NCBI GenBank assembly: GCA_016463045.1
Contig: JAEMSB010000004.1
Coordinates: 6,942 to 28,980, forward strand
Direction of reading: 5' to 3'
DNA length: 22,039 nt
Source: Niveispirillum sp.
Lineage (GTDB): Bacteria > Pseudomonadota > Alphaproteobacteria > Azospirillales > Azospirillaceae
Positions within the stretch are counted from its first letter, which is position 1, and each line of letters begins with the position of its first letter. The notes beneath the pieces are model-generated. The model ran no database searches, was not told the DNA's origin, and worked only from the letters and a program-made list of their open reading frames with translations. Of this stretch, positions 14,228-22,039 are shown piece after piece. The translations under genes and the position numbers were made by a program.

Positions 14228-16528
14228 ATGCTGTCGCGGAATCTCGAACAGACCCTCCACCGGGCCCTGGCCAACGCCAACGAACGGCGTCACGAGTATG
14301 CGACGCTGGAACATCTGCTGCTGGCCTTGACGGAGGACCAGGACGCGCTGGCCGTGCTGCGGGCCTGCAGCGTGGATGTGGCGAAGCTGAAGGCGGAACT
14401 GATCGAATATCTGGATGGGGAACTGTCCAATTTGGTCACCACCCGCCAGGATGACGCCAAGCCCACCGCCGGGTTCCAGCGCGTGCTGCAACGCGCCGCC
14501 ATCCATGTGCAAAGCTCGGGCCGTGAGGAAGTGACGGGCGCCAATGTCCTGGTCGCCTTGTTCTCCGAACGCGAAAGCCACGCCGTCTATTTCCTGCAAG
14601 AGCAGGAGATGACCCGTTTCGACGCCGTCAACTACATCTCCCACGGTATCGCCAAGGCCCCGGGCCGGGCCGAGCCGAAGCGCGTGTCGGGCGCGGAGGA
14701 GGAGGCGCACGCCGAGAAGGTGGTGAAGAAGGGGACGGAGGCGCTGGAGGCCTATTGCGTCAACCTGAACAAGAAGGCCCTGTCCGGCAAGATCGACGCC
14801 CTGATCGGGCGCGAGCAGGAGGTGGAGCGCACCATCCAGATCCTCTGCCGCCGGTCGAAGAACAACCCGCTCTATGTCGGTGATCCCGGCGTGGGCAAGA
14901 CGGCCATCGCCGAAGGGCTGGCGCGGCGGATCGTGCAGGGCGAGGTGCCGGACATCCTGCGCAAGGCCACCATCTACTCGCTCGACATGGGCTCGCTGCT
15001 GGCTGGCACGCGTTACCGTGGTGATTTCGAGGAGCGGTTGAAGGCCGTGGTGTCGGAGCTGGAGGCGATGGAAGGCTCCATCCTGTTCATCGACGAGATC
15101 CACACCGTCATCGGCGCCGGTGCCACCAGTGGCGGGGCCATGGACGCGTCCAACCTGCTGAAGCCGGCACTGGCCTCGGGTGCGCTGCGCTGCATCGGTA
15201 GCACGACCTACAAGGAATACCGGTCGTACTTTGAAAAGGACCGGGCCCTGGTGCGCCGGTTCCAAAAGATCGACGTCAATGAGCCGTCGATTGAGGATGC
15301 GATCAAAATTCTGGACGGCATCAAGGTCTATTACGAAACGCACCACAAGGTGCGCTACACCAAGGACGCCATCCGGTCAGCGGTGGAGCTGTCCGCGCGC
15401 TATATCGGCGACCGCAAGCTGCCCGACAAGGCCATCGACGTGATCGATGAGGTTGGGGCGGCGCAGACCATGCTGCCCGAGAATAAGCGTAAGAAGACCA
15501 TCACCCAGAAGGATGTGGAGGCCGTGGTCGCCAAGATCGCGCGCATCCCACCCAAGTCTGTCAGCCGTGATGACAAGGAAGTGCTGCTGAACCTGGAGCG
15601 CGATCTGAAGACCATGGTCTTCGGCCAGAACGCCGCCATTGAGGCGCTGGTCTCTGCCATCAAGCTGGCGCGCGCCGGCCTGCGCGAACCGGAAAAGCCC
15701 ATCGGCAACTACCTGTTCTCCGGCCCCACCGGCGTCGGCAAGACGGAAGTGGCCAAGCAGCTTTCCCGCACGCTGGGGATCGAGCTGGTCCGATTCGACA
15801 TGTCGGAATATATGGAGCGCCACACGATCAGCCGGCTGATCGGCGCACCGCCCGGCTATGTCGGGTTCGATCAGGGTGGTATGCTGACCGATGCCATCGA
15901 CCAGCATCCGCATTGCGTGTTGCTGCTGGACGAGATCGAGAAGGCGCACCCTGACATCTACAACATCCTGTTGCAGGTGATGGACCATGGCAAGCTGACG
16001 GACCATAACGGCAAGATCGTCGACTTCCGCAATGTCATCCTGATCCTGACAACCAATGCCGGGGCCGCCGACATGGCCAAGCATGCCATCGGTTTCGGCA
16101 GCGGTGTCCGCACCGGCGATGATCAGGAAGCCATCAACAAGACCTTCACGCCGGAATTCCGCAACCGTCTGGATGCCATCATCCCGTTCGGCAATCTGGG
16201 TCCGGATGTGGTGGCCCGCGTGGTGGACAAGTTCGTGATGGAGCTGGAAGCTCAGTTGACCGACCGGGGCGTCACTATCGAACTGACCGATGGGGCGCGT
16301 GCCTGGCTGGCCAAGAAGGGCTATGACCCCGTCATGGGCGCCCGCCCGCTGGCCCGCACCATCCAGGAATATGTGAAGAAGCCGCTGGCCGAGGAACTGT
16401 TGTTCGGCAAGCTGTCGAAGGGCGGGGCCGTGCGCGTCATCCTGAACAAGGAAGGCGACGGCCTGGATTTCGACTATGCCGAGCCGAAAGGCCAAAAACG
16501 CGAGGAAAAGGTCGAAGAACTCGCGTGA
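14228..16528 (+). CDS. clpA: ATP-dependent Clp protease ATP-binding subunit ClpA
   Basis: Hexameric AAA+ unfoldase that feeds substrates into ClpP. The 766-residue product has an N-terminal ClpS-binding Clp_N repeat domain (1-140), a first AAA+ module with Walker A GDPGVGKT (218-225) and Walker B ILFIDEIHT, and a second module with Walker A GPTGVGKT (499-506) and Walker B VLLLDEIEKAHPD. There is no long coiled-coil middle domain, which rules out ClpB. A ClpP-docking IGF loop is seen in KHAIGFGSG. The ATG follows AAGGA, which lies inside the end of clpS. The C-terminus is lysine/glutamate-rich (EPKGQKREEKVEELA). Confidence 0.97.
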   Translation: MLSRNLEQTLHRALANANERRHEYATLEHLLLALTEDQDALAVLRACSVDVAKLKAELIEYLDGELSNLVTTRQDDAKPTAGFQRVLQRAAIHVQSSGREEVTGANVLVALFSERESHAVYFLQEQEMTRFDAVNYISHGIAKAPGRAEPKRVSGAEEEAHAEKVVKKGTEALEAYCVNLNKKALSGKIDALIGREQEVERTIQILCRRSKNNPLYVGDPGVGKTAIAEGLARRIVQGEVPDILRKATIYSLDMGSLLAGTRYRGDFEERLKAVVSELEAMEGSILFIDEIHTVIGAGATSGGAMDASNLLKPALASGALRCIGSTTYKEYRSYFEKDRALVRRFQKIDVNEPSIEDAIKILDGIKVYYETHHKVRYTKDAIRSAVELSARYIGDRKLPDKAIDVIDEVGAAQTMLPENKRKKTITQKDVEAVVAKIARIPPKSVSRDDKEVLLNLERDLKTMVFGQNAAIEALVSAIKLARAGLREPEKPIGNYLFSGPTGVGKTEVAKQLSRTLGIELVRFDMSEYMERHTISRLIGAPPGYVGFDQGGMLTDAIDQHPHCVLLLDEIEKAHPDIYNILLQVMDHGKLTDHNGKIVDFRNVILILTTNAGAADMAKHAIGFGSGVRTGDDQEAINKTFTPEFRNRLDAIIPFGNLGPDVVARVVDKFVMELEAQLTDRGVTIELTDGARAWLAKKGYDPVMGARPLARTIQEYVKKPLAEELLFGKLSKGGAVRVILNKEGDGLDFDYAEPKGQKREEKVEELA

Positions 16529-16529
16529 T

Positions 16530-16558
16530 TTGACATTACGCAATAGTTTGAAGACATT
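16530..16558 (+). promoter_or_regulatory. Candidate promoter between clpA and the lipoprotein gene
   Basis: A perfect -35 TTGACA (16530-16535) begins one base after the clpA stop. The hexamer at a 17-base distance is GACATT (16553-16558), only 3 of 6 matches. The -10 region coincides with the left arm of the inverted repeat 16553-16583. Confidence 0.4.
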
Positions 16559-16583
16559 GGGCGTATGAGCAACGCCCAATGTC
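16553..16583 (+). promoter_or_regulatory. 12-base-pair perfect inverted repeat before the lipoprotein gene
   Basis: GACATTGGGCGT (16553-16564) and ACGCCCAATGTC (16572-16583) pair perfectly around the 7-base loop ATGAGCA. The GGGGGAA ribosome binding site of the next gene begins immediately after it. It has no U tract, so it may be a weak clpA terminator, a leader hairpin or an operator overlapping the candidate promoter. Confidence 0.6.
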
Positions 16584-16592
16584 GGGGGAATT

Positions 16593-17243
16593 ATGCGTGG
16601 CCTGAAGGTATTGAGCTGGCCTATCCTGCTGCTGGTCAGCGTGATTATGTCGGGATGTGGTGGCAACACCGCCCTGGTTCGGGACCGCGAGGATGTACCG
16701 GTCCTGCAAGGGTCCGGCAAGGCGCTGGTCTATTTCAGCGCCGGCATCGACCAGATGGGCGGGCTGTTCACCAGCGACTATGTCTCCCAGCCGATGCTGA
16801 CGCTGGCGGTGGATCCGCCCGTGAAGGTGATGGAAAAAGGCGTCCTGGTTGAAAAGGCGCTTTTTTTTGCCGTTGCCCAGGACCGTTTTTTCACCTTGCC
16901 CGCGGGTCGCTACGGTTTGGCTAATATCACCACCTACGACGGTGGCCGCAACAATGCCAGCTACAGCCTGGGCCGTATCGATGGCCGATGGATCATTGAT
17001 TTCGAGGTCAAGGAAGGCGATGTCCTATACCTGGGCCATTGGCATTTCGCACCCGACCGGTCGGACCCCGCCAAGGTCCGGCTGGATATCCGCGTCGATG
17101 ACCGGTTCGACCAGATCGCTGCCGACCTGCGCAAGAAACTGAACAACCAGGAACCAAGCCGTGGTGACCGGCTGGTGCGGCGTCTGGTGGTTCCCAGTCG
17201 TGCGTCCATTCCGTTGACCGCGATGCCGGCGAACACTCCGTAA
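16593..17243 (+). CDS. Putative lipoprotein of unknown function, 216 aa
   Basis: Begins MRGLKVLSWPILLLVSVIMSGCGG: a basic start, a hydrophobic stretch and a lipobox-like M-S-G-C with C22 as the lipidation site (M at -3 is unusual but tolerated). The rest is hydrophilic and beta-rich (FFTLPAGRYGLANI, RWIIDFEVKEGDVLYLGHWHF), ending in a basic helix (DQIAADLRKKL) and a loose tail. I cannot name the family. GGGGG lies five bases before the ATG at 16593. A run of eight T at 16861-16868 lies within the frame. It is closed downstream by a strong hairpin shared with the convergent DUF418 gene. Confidence 0.82.
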   Translation: MRGLKVLSWPILLLVSVIMSGCGGNTALVRDREDVPVLQGSGKALVYFSAGIDQMGGLFTSDYVSQPMLTLAVDPPVKVMEKGVLVEKALFFAVAQDRFFTLPAGRYGLANITTYDGGRNNASYSLGRIDGRWIIDFEVKEGDVLYLGHWHFAPDRSDPAKVRLDIRVDDRFDQIAADLRKKLNNQEPSRGDRLVRRLVVPSRASIPLTAMPANTP

Positions 17244-17251
17244 AAATGAAT

Positions 17252-17300
17252 GGGCCGTTGGCTGGTGCGCTGTTGCGCGTCTCAGCTAACGGCCCTTGTT
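17252..17300. terminator. Long hairpin terminator between convergent genes
   Basis: A 13-base-pair stem, GGGCCGTTGGCTG (17252-17264) with CAGCTAACGGCCC (17283-17295), has one G-U pair. The loop contains a nested GCGC/GCGC pairing. It is followed by TTGTT, and on the other strand by ATTCATTTTT, so it can end both the lipoprotein gene and, read from the minus strand, the DUF418 gene. Confidence 0.75.
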
Positions 17301-17301
17301 A

Positions 17302-18510
17302 TCAGATCGCCGCACGCTGTAGTGGCACATCAAACCGGCGTAAGGTGGCGCAGCGCCAGAGCCATTCCACCGGGCCATAGGCATGGTCGCGCAGCCACCA
17401 GTCGGCAAAGCGCATCTGTGCGGCCACGAACAGCACGCCGACGCCCACAGACAGGGCAATGCCCCAATGCTGATAGAAGCCCAGCCCATAGCCATGGAAG
17501 AAGGGCACGAAGATGATGGAATGCATCAGGTAGCAGGTCAGGCTCATCCGCCCGAACGCGGCCAGCCGCCCCGTGAAGCCAAAGCCCGCGATGCGGCGAT
17601 AGATCAGGGCGAAGCCCGAGGCCCAGAGCAGCATCTGCATGAGGTTGGCCCAGCCACCCGTCATCATGCCCAGATGGTATTTCAGCATTCCCTGCAAGGG
17701 CAGCCCCTGAACCCATAGCGACAGCGGGAGCAGAAGGGCGAAGCCGGCCAGGGCCAGCCGGAATGTCCGCGTCCAGATGCGGCGATTGTCGGGACTGTCC
17801 AGGTAAAGCTGCCGCCGCCCGGCCATCATGCCCAGGATCAGCAAGCCCGCCATCTGCTGCCAGCGGCCCGATTCGGCAAAGAACCAGAACCGCGCTGTCT
17901 GACCTGTCGTCAGGTTGTTCACGAACACCGCCGACCAGCTATCCTGGGTGAACAGCGTGAAGATGCGGCCATAAAGAGCCCAATGCGACGGGTTCGACGG
18001 CGTGGCCTCCGGCGTCATCCACAGGCTGGCCACGGCCCACAGCGACACGGCCTGGCCCACCAGCAGCACAACCAGCGGCCAGAGAAACCGATCGGGCACG
18101 CGGTAGAGCAGGACCAGCGGCAGGCCAAACACCGCCAGGACCAGCAATATGTCGCCGATATAGAGCAGGGCATGGATATAGCCCATTGCCCCCAGCAGCA
18201 CCAGCCGCCAGAGGAACCGCAGCCTCGCCGTCGCGTCGCCCTCCTTCCCCGCCCAGCTTTGCAGGATCAGGGTGAAGCTGATCCCGAACATCATGGCGAA
18301 GATGGCGTAGGCCTTGCCCGCGAACAGACCGAAGGTCAGGTGATGCACCCACTGGTTCAGGCTGTTCAGCCAGTCCGGCGCATTGACCGGATAGCGCAGC
18401 AGTTCGAAATGTTCATCCATATGGACCAGGAACAGCCCGATCAGGGCCGTTCCGCGCAGCGCATCCACCATGTCGATGCGGCCGCCGTCCCGTGACGCGA
18501 CATTGCCCAT
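17302..18510 (-). CDS. DUF418 family membrane protein
   Basis: 402 residues, with about ten membrane segments. The opening RIDMVDALRGTALIGLFLVHM and the C-terminal FGRMSLTCYLMHSIIF ... WWLRDHAYGPVEWLWR are typical of DUF418 (YeiB-like) proteins, a branch of the acyltransferase-3-like membrane family. The reaction is unknown; transport or acyl modification of envelope compounds has been suggested for relatives. The ATG at 18508-18510 follows AGGGGAGTAG, a strong ribosome binding site. It appears to be a single-gene unit ending at the hairpin shared with the lipoprotein gene. Confidence 0.9.
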   Translation of the reverse strand: MGNVASRDGGRIDMVDALRGTALIGLFLVHMDEHFELLRYPVNAPDWLNSLNQWVHHLTFGLFAGKAYAIFAMMFGISFTLILQSWAGKEGDATARLRFLWRLVLLGAMGYIHALLYIGDILLVLAVFGLPLVLLYRVPDRFLWPLVVLLVGQAVSLWAVASLWMTPEATPSNPSHWALYGRIFTLFTQDSWSAVFVNNLTTGQTARFWFFAESGRWQQMAGLLILGMMAGRRQLYLDSPDNRRIWTRTFRLALAGFALLLPLSLWVQGLPLQGMLKYHLGMMTGGWANLMQMLLWASGFALIYRRIAGFGFTGRLAAFGRMSLTCYLMHSIIFVPFFHGYGLGFYQHWGIALSVGVGVLFVAAQMRFADWWLRDHAYGPVEWLWRCATLRRFDVPLQRAAI

Positions 18511-18642
18511 TATCTACTCCCCTGCCCTGCCAGGAGTCCCCTGGCGGGCCGCCCCGGTCTTGCCGCCGGTGGTCATTGGTCGGGCACCCCACTTCCGGAG
18601 CCGAAGGTGACATGGAGGGCGGGGATGGGCAAGCCGCAGACG

Positions 18643-19122
18643 TCAGCGGCGCATGTGATCGGGCAGGAATTCCTCTGGGAAATTCAATTCCATCACCTGC
18701 TCAAAGGTGAAGGGCGGTTCCGTGGGGAAGCGGTCTGGCGCGCATTCCGCCTCCGCCGCCGCATCGTCCCGCGCCTCGGCGTAAACGACCAGAAACTCCG
18801 ATGTCAGCAAGGGCCGCAGGCTTGGACTGCGTTTCAGCCGCTTGGGGATCATCTTGCGCTGTTCACGGATGGTCAACCACCATTGCCTTGCGTTGCGTTC
18901 GCGCAGTTCGGGACAATAGATTAGCTTCAGGAGATGGGTCAGCAGCAGGCCGAGACGGGTTTCAATCTCGTCCCACTTCACATCCCCCATATCCTCGATC
19001 TCCTCGGCCACCCGCTCCCAATCAATCGCGCTGTTATGCCCCCGCTGGCCGGCCTCGCGCAGGCGCATGGCCTGCTCGCGCGTCCAGGCGTAATAATCGC
19101 GGTCGTAAAGAGTGTCGGGCAT
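18643..19122 (-). CDS. DUF29 domain-containing protein
   Basis: 159 residues, soluble. The pattern YDRDYYAWTREQAMRLR ... IDWERVAEEIEDMG ... EIETRLGLLLTHLLKL ... WWLTIREQR is the DUF29 family, common in cyanobacteria and alphaproteobacteria and without a known function; relatives often occur in several copies per genome. The ATG at 19120-19122 follows GGGGGA. About 130 bases separate its stop from the DUF418 start on the same strand, so co-transcription is possible but not evident. Confidence 0.9.
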   Translation of the reverse strand: MPDTLYDRDYYAWTREQAMRLREAGQRGHNSAIDWERVAEEIEDMGDVKWDEIETRLGLLLTHLLKLIYCPELRERNARQWWLTIREQRKMIPKRLKRSPSLRPLLTSEFLVVYAEARDDAAAEAECAPDRFPTEPPFTFEQVMELNFPEEFLPDHMRR

Positions 19123-19261
19123 GGGCGTCCCCCATCGACGGATACCAAGGGGATTGTGGGGTATTAGAATGGCTGCGACAAGGGGTTGGCTGGCGTCTGG
19201 TCGGCAACTGTTCTAGGGTCACCGCCATGTGCCCCTGCATGTGACACGCCGGAGGGCGGAA

Positions 19262-19423
19262 ATGTTCAAGAATATACGGCTGATGCTGGTCCTGGCCGGC
19301 GCCCTGGCCCTGTCGGGCTGCGGTGTTGCCTCCACGGTGGGCACCGTCGTCGGAACCACGGTCGATGTCGCCACGACGGCTGTTTCTACCACGGTGGATG
19401 TGGTGACGGCACCGTTGCCCTGA
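19262..19423 (+). CDS. Small lipoprotein, 53 aa, with a TTVDV repeat
   Basis: The ATG at 19262 follows GGAGGGCGGAA; an upstream in-frame ATG at 19229 lacks a ribosome binding site. The signal is MFKNIRLMLVLAGALALSGC with the lipobox L17-S-G-C20. The mature part is only 34 residues, made almost wholly of small residues and T/V, with a duplicated TTVDV(A/V)T segment. It resembles entericidin-like small lipoproteins in size and layout, but I cannot assign a family. It is followed at once by a strong terminator, so it is a complete one-gene unit. Confidence 0.8.
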   Translation: MFKNIRLMLVLAGALALSGCGVASTVGTVVGTTVDVATTAVSTTVDVVTAPLP

Positions 19424-19428
19424 AACGG

Positions 19429-19464
19429 AAAAGGCCCCGTCACCCTGCGGCGACGGGGCCTTTT
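19429..19464. terminator. Bidirectional intrinsic terminator between the small lipoprotein gene and gatA
   Basis: AAAAGGCCCCGTC (19429-19441) pairs perfectly with GACGGGGCCTTTT (19452-19464) around a 10-base loop. The A and T ends make it work for the small lipoprotein gene on the plus strand and for gatA on the minus strand. Confidence 0.9.
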
Positions 19465-19477
19465 ACGCTGACCTGGA

Positions 19478-20959
19478 TCAGCGGCAGTAGGGCGGCAGCG
19501 GCTGCGGGCCGGCGGCCTTCTCGATGACATCGGCGACGCGCAGCAGCGTCTCCTCATCAAACGGACGACCGATCAGCTGCAGACCCAGCGGCAGACCATC
19601 GGACGCCAGACCCGCCGGCACCGACATGCCCGGCAGACCGGCCAGGCTGGCCGGAACCGTGAACACGTCGTTCAGGTACATGGCGATCGGGTCGTCCTGC
19701 TTTTCCCCAATCGCAAACGCCGTGCTGGGGGCGGTCGGGGTCAGCAGGATGTCGCACTGCTCGAACGCCTTGGCAAAATCCTCGGCGATGCGGGCGCGCA
19801 CCTTCTGGGCCTTCAGGTAGTAGGCATCGTAATAGCCAGCCGACAGCACATAGGTGCCGATCAGGATACGGCGGCGCACTTCCTTGCCGAAGCCCTCACC
19901 ACGCGTATTTTCATACATCTCCGCCAGATCCTTGCCCTCAACCCGCAGGCCGAAGCGCACCCCGTCATAGCGGGCAAGGTTGGAGGAGCATTCGGCAGGC
20001 GCGACCACGTAATAGGTGGCCAGCGCGTACTTGGTGTGCGGGAGGCTGACCTCCACCGGCGTGGCGCCGGCGGCCTTCAACCATTCGATGCCCTGCTGCC
20101 AGACACGCTCAATCTCCGCCGGCATGCCATCGACGCGGTATTCCTTGGGAATACCGACGCGCAGGCCCCGGATATCCCCGGTCAGGGAGGCCAGCAGGTC
20201 CGGCACCTTCATGTCGACGGACGTGCTGTCCTTCGGGTCGAAGCCAGCCATGCTCTGCAGCATCAGGGCGGCATCGCGCACGGTGCGGGTCATGGGGCCC
20301 GCCTGGTCCAGCGAGCTGGCAAAGGCGATGGTGCCCCAGCGGGAGCAGCGGCCATAGGTGGGCTTCAGGCCCACAATGCCCGTGAAGCTGGCCGGCTGAC
20401 GGATCGAACCGCCCGTGTCGGTGCCCGTGGCGGCAATGGCGAAGCGACCGGAAACGGACGCCGCCGAACCACCCGACGAGCCACCCGGCACCAGCTTGCG
20501 ATCCGCACCCGCCGGGTCCTTGCCCGTCCAGGGGTTCAGCACGGGGCCGTAATAGGAGGTGATGTTGGCCGAACCCATGGCGAATTCGTCCAGGTTCAGC
20601 TTGCCCAGCATCACGGCACCGTCACGGAACAGGTTTTCCGTGATCGTGCTTTCATATTCCGGCTTGAACCCGTCCAGGATATGGCTGGCGGCGGTGGTCA
20701 GCACACCCTTGGTGCAGAACAGGTCCTTGATGCCGAGCGGCATGCCGTCCAGCGGCAGATTGGTGCCGGCAGCATAGCGGGCGTCGGACGCCTTGGCCTG
20801 TTCCAGCGCGATATCCGGCGTCTCCGTGATGAAGGCGTTCAGCGGACGTGCCGCCTCAACAGCGGCGATATAGGCGTTGGTCAGTTCCAGCGCCGTGAAA
20901 TCCTTGGCCTTCAGCCCGGCCAGGGCGTCGGACATGGAGAGATGGGTCAGGTTGGTCAT
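19478..20959 (-). CDS. gatA: Aspartyl/glutamyl-tRNA amidotransferase subunit A
   Basis: Amidase subunit of GatCAB, which converts Glu-tRNA(Gln) and Asp-tRNA(Asn) to the amidated forms using glutamine. The 493-residue length is normal. The amidase triad is visible: K78 (PLGIKDLFCT), cis-serine S161 in PGGSSGGSAA and nucleophile S185 in GTDTGGSIRQPA. The ATG at 20957-20959 overlaps the gatC stop by one base (TAATG), so the two subunits are translationally coupled. gatB is not next in the window; it should lie elsewhere, since after gatA comes a terminator. Confidence 0.97.
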   Translation of the reverse strand: MTNLTHLSMSDALAGLKAKDFTALELTNAYIAAVEAARPLNAFITETPDIALEQAKASDARYAAGTNLPLDGMPLGIKDLFCTKGVLTTAASHILDGFKPEYESTITENLFRDGAVMLGKLNLDEFAMGSANITSYYGPVLNPWTGKDPAGADRKLVPGGSSGGSAASVSGRFAIAATGTDTGGSIRQPASFTGIVGLKPTYGRCSRWGTIAFASSLDQAGPMTRTVRDAALMLQSMAGFDPKDSTSVDMKVPDLLASLTGDIRGLRVGIPKEYRVDGMPAEIERVWQQGIEWLKAAGATPVEVSLPHTKYALATYYVVAPAECSSNLARYDGVRFGLRVEGKDLAEMYENTRGEGFGKEVRRRILIGTYVLSAGYYDAYYLKAQKVRARIAEDFAKAFEQCDILLTPTAPSTAFAIGEKQDDPIAMYLNDVFTVPASLAGLPGMSVPAGLASDGLPLGLQLIGRPFDEETLLRVADVIEKAAGPQPLPPYCR

Positions 20960-21261
20960 TATTCGACGACCTTGGGCACGGAGAAGAAATGTTCGGCGGC
21001 GTCGGTGGCGTTCGACACGACCTTGTCGGGATAGCCGCCATCCGTGACGACATCCGCGCGGCGGCGCAGGGTCTGGGCCGCGACAGACGTCATCGGCTCC
21101 ACCCCGTCAGTATCGACTTCGCCCAATTGCTCAACCCAGTCGAGCAGCTTGTTCAGCTCGCCCGCCAGATGCTCCTGCTCTTCAGCGGGAACCTTGATGC
21201 GGGCAAGATGGGCGATCTTCGCCACGGTCTTGGCGTCCAGGGTGGCCTTGTCCTGCGACAT
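20959..21261 (-). CDS. gatC: Aspartyl/glutamyl-tRNA amidotransferase subunit C
   Basis: Small subunit that wraps around GatA and stabilises the GatCAB complex. About 100 residues, typical length. VAKIAHLARIKVPAEEQEHLAGELNKLLDWVEQL is the conserved helical start, and VEPMTSVAAQTLRRRADVVTDGGYP the linker. ATG at 21259-21261 is preferred because it gives the usual N-terminus; an ATG at 21277-21279 would add six residues. Neither has a strong ribosome binding site. Divergent from ruvX with about 97 bases between starts. Confidence 0.95.
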   Translation of the reverse strand: MSQDKATLDAKTVAKIAHLARIKVPAEEQEHLAGELNKLLDWVEQLGEVDTDGVEPMTSVAAQTLRRRADVVTDGGYPDKVVSNATDAAEHFFSVPKVVE

Positions 21262-21358
21262 GGTGCTAAATCTCATCATTGCTGTGGGCTTGTCGTCCCA
21301 GCCGTCCGCCGAATGGAAGACGCGGGCGTTAAAGCGGTCAGGAAGCTAGCATCCCATC

Positions 21359-21871
21359 ATGTCCATCCGCAACCTTGTGGAACTGAAAGCGGTCATGCCG
21401 CGCCATGCACGCCTTATCGGGCTCGATATTGGCGAAAAAACCATCGGCATGGCGGTCTGCGACCCCGGTTTTACCGTCGCCTCGCCCATCGGCACCATCC
21501 GGCGCACAAAGTTTACGCAGGATGCGCAGGAACTGGCCCGCGCCATGAAGGACCGCGACGTGCGCGGCCTGGTCATCGGCCTGCCCGTCAACATGGACGG
21601 GACCGAGGGCCCGCGCTGTGAGTCGGTGCGGGAATTCGCCCGCAACCTGCTGATCCGGCCGGAACTTTTCGGCAAGGTAGAACCGGAAATCGCCTTCTGG
21701 GACGAACGCCTGTCGACCAGCGCGGTCGACCGCATGATGATCGAATGGGACATGACCCGCAAACGCCGGGATGAGGTGGTGGACAAGATGGCGGCCGCCT
21801 ACATCCTGCAGGGCGCGCTGGATTATCTGAAGAAGGCGGGGGAGGAGGATGAAGGTCAGGGGGACGCCTGA
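21359..21871 (+). CDS. ruvX: RuvX/YqgF-family Holliday junction resolvase
   Basis: RNase H-fold nuclease, linked to Holliday junction resolution and to 16S rRNA 5' end processing. The 170-residue product has D23 in LIGLDIGEKTIGMAV, VIGLPVNMDGTEGPR, the acidic FWDERLSTSAVDRMM and the last acidic residue in DKMAAAYILQGALD. The start at 21359 gives a short leader before the domain, as in other alphaproteobacterial members; an internal ATG at 21395 is possible. The tail is acidic (GEEDEGQGDA). It converges with the hydantoinase B-type gene with seven bases between them. Confidence 0.93.
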   Translation: MSIRNLVELKAVMPRHARLIGLDIGEKTIGMAVCDPGFTVASPIGTIRRTKFTQDAQELARAMKDRDVRGLVIGLPVNMDGTEGPRCESVREFARNLLIRPELFGKVEPEIAFWDERLSTSAVDRMMIEWDMTRKRRDEVVDKMAAAYILQGALDYLKKAGEEDEGQGDA

Positions 21872-21878
21872 CAGCCTC

Positions 21879-22039
21879 TTAAATCACCCCATATCCCCCG
21901 CCACCCGGCGTCTCGATGACGAACATGTCTTCGGCTCCCATCTCGGCCTTGGCGGTGGCTGACAGCACCTCAATGCGCCCATCGGCCCGTTCCACCCGTG
22001 CGCCGCCCGGCAGGGCATCGCCGCCACCCGCCAGCCCAT
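21879..22039 (-). CDS. Hydantoinase B / oxoprolinase family protein, C-terminal end
   Basis: The last 53 codons are present; the gene enters from the right edge. The reading frame ends GAEDMFVIETPGGGGYGVI and stop (21879-21881). The ETPGGGGYG close is the hallmark C-terminus of HyuB / N-methylhydantoinase B and of the matching part of 5-oxoprolinase, which open lactam or hydantoin rings with ATP, usually with a HyuA partner. From this fragment alone a stand-alone HyuB cannot be told from a fused HyuA-HyuB oxoprolinase. Confidence 0.85.
   Translation of the reverse strand, partial: GLAGGGDALPGGARVERADGRIEVLSATAKAEMGAEDMFVIETPGGGGYGVI

Noticed and set aside
14195..15346. Long minus-strand frame opposite clpA, and a similar one at 15377-16720
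   Set aside because: Both are antisense to the strongly conserved clpA and have no recognisable motifs.

Overview
The window is chromosomal DNA from a GC-rich alphaproteobacterium, most likely Rhodospirillales/Azospirillaceae. The evidence is the Azospirillum-type N-terminus of GltD, the HWE-family histidine kinase, clpS-clpA without clpB-type features, the DUF29 and DUF418 proteins, and the gatC-gatA / ruvX core. The genus is an inference from remembered family sequences, not from a search. Most of the content is core metabolism and housekeeping. No rRNA, tRNA, CRISPR array, transposase or phage gene was seen.

Layout. 1-566: 5' part of gltD (minus strand). 567-999: non-coding, with a 17-base palindrome and a REP-like 31-base inverted repeat. 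1000-5046: minus-strand run of two unrecognised genes followed by fumC. 5290-5613: trxA with its own promoter, sharing a bidirectional terminator with folC. 5669-9787: minus-strand run trpA > unknown gene > HEPN-like gene > accD > folC. 9995-12037: orphan membrane HWE histidine kinase, divergent from trpA. 12042-13662: minus-strand pair uppP > SpoU-type RNA methyltransferase. 13895-16528: clpS-clpA. 16593-17243: putative lipoprotein of unknown function. 17302-18510: DUF418 membrane protein (minus). 18643-19122: DUF29 protein (minus). 19262-19423: 53-residue lipoprotein. 19478-21261: gatC > gatA (minus). 21359-21871: ruvX. 21879-22039: 3' end of a hydantoinase B-type gene (minus).

How the genes work together. 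accD-folC after trpA is a common alphaproteobacterial order linking fatty acid and folate synthesis to tryptophan synthesis. ClpS and ClpA form the N-degron adaptor and unfoldase pair. GatC and GatA are two of the three subunits of the tRNA amidotransferase. UppP recycles the undecaprenyl carrier for peptidoglycan.

The most unusual feature is at 8393-8914 plus 7944-8396. Two genes of clearly lower GC sit between trpA and accD. The second carries an R-X4-H motif typical of HEPN ribonuclease domains. Its stop codon overlaps the start codon of the essential gene accD (ATGA). This looks like an acquired toxin-antitoxin or defence-type pair spliced into an essential operon. That function is an inference from motif, composition and layout.
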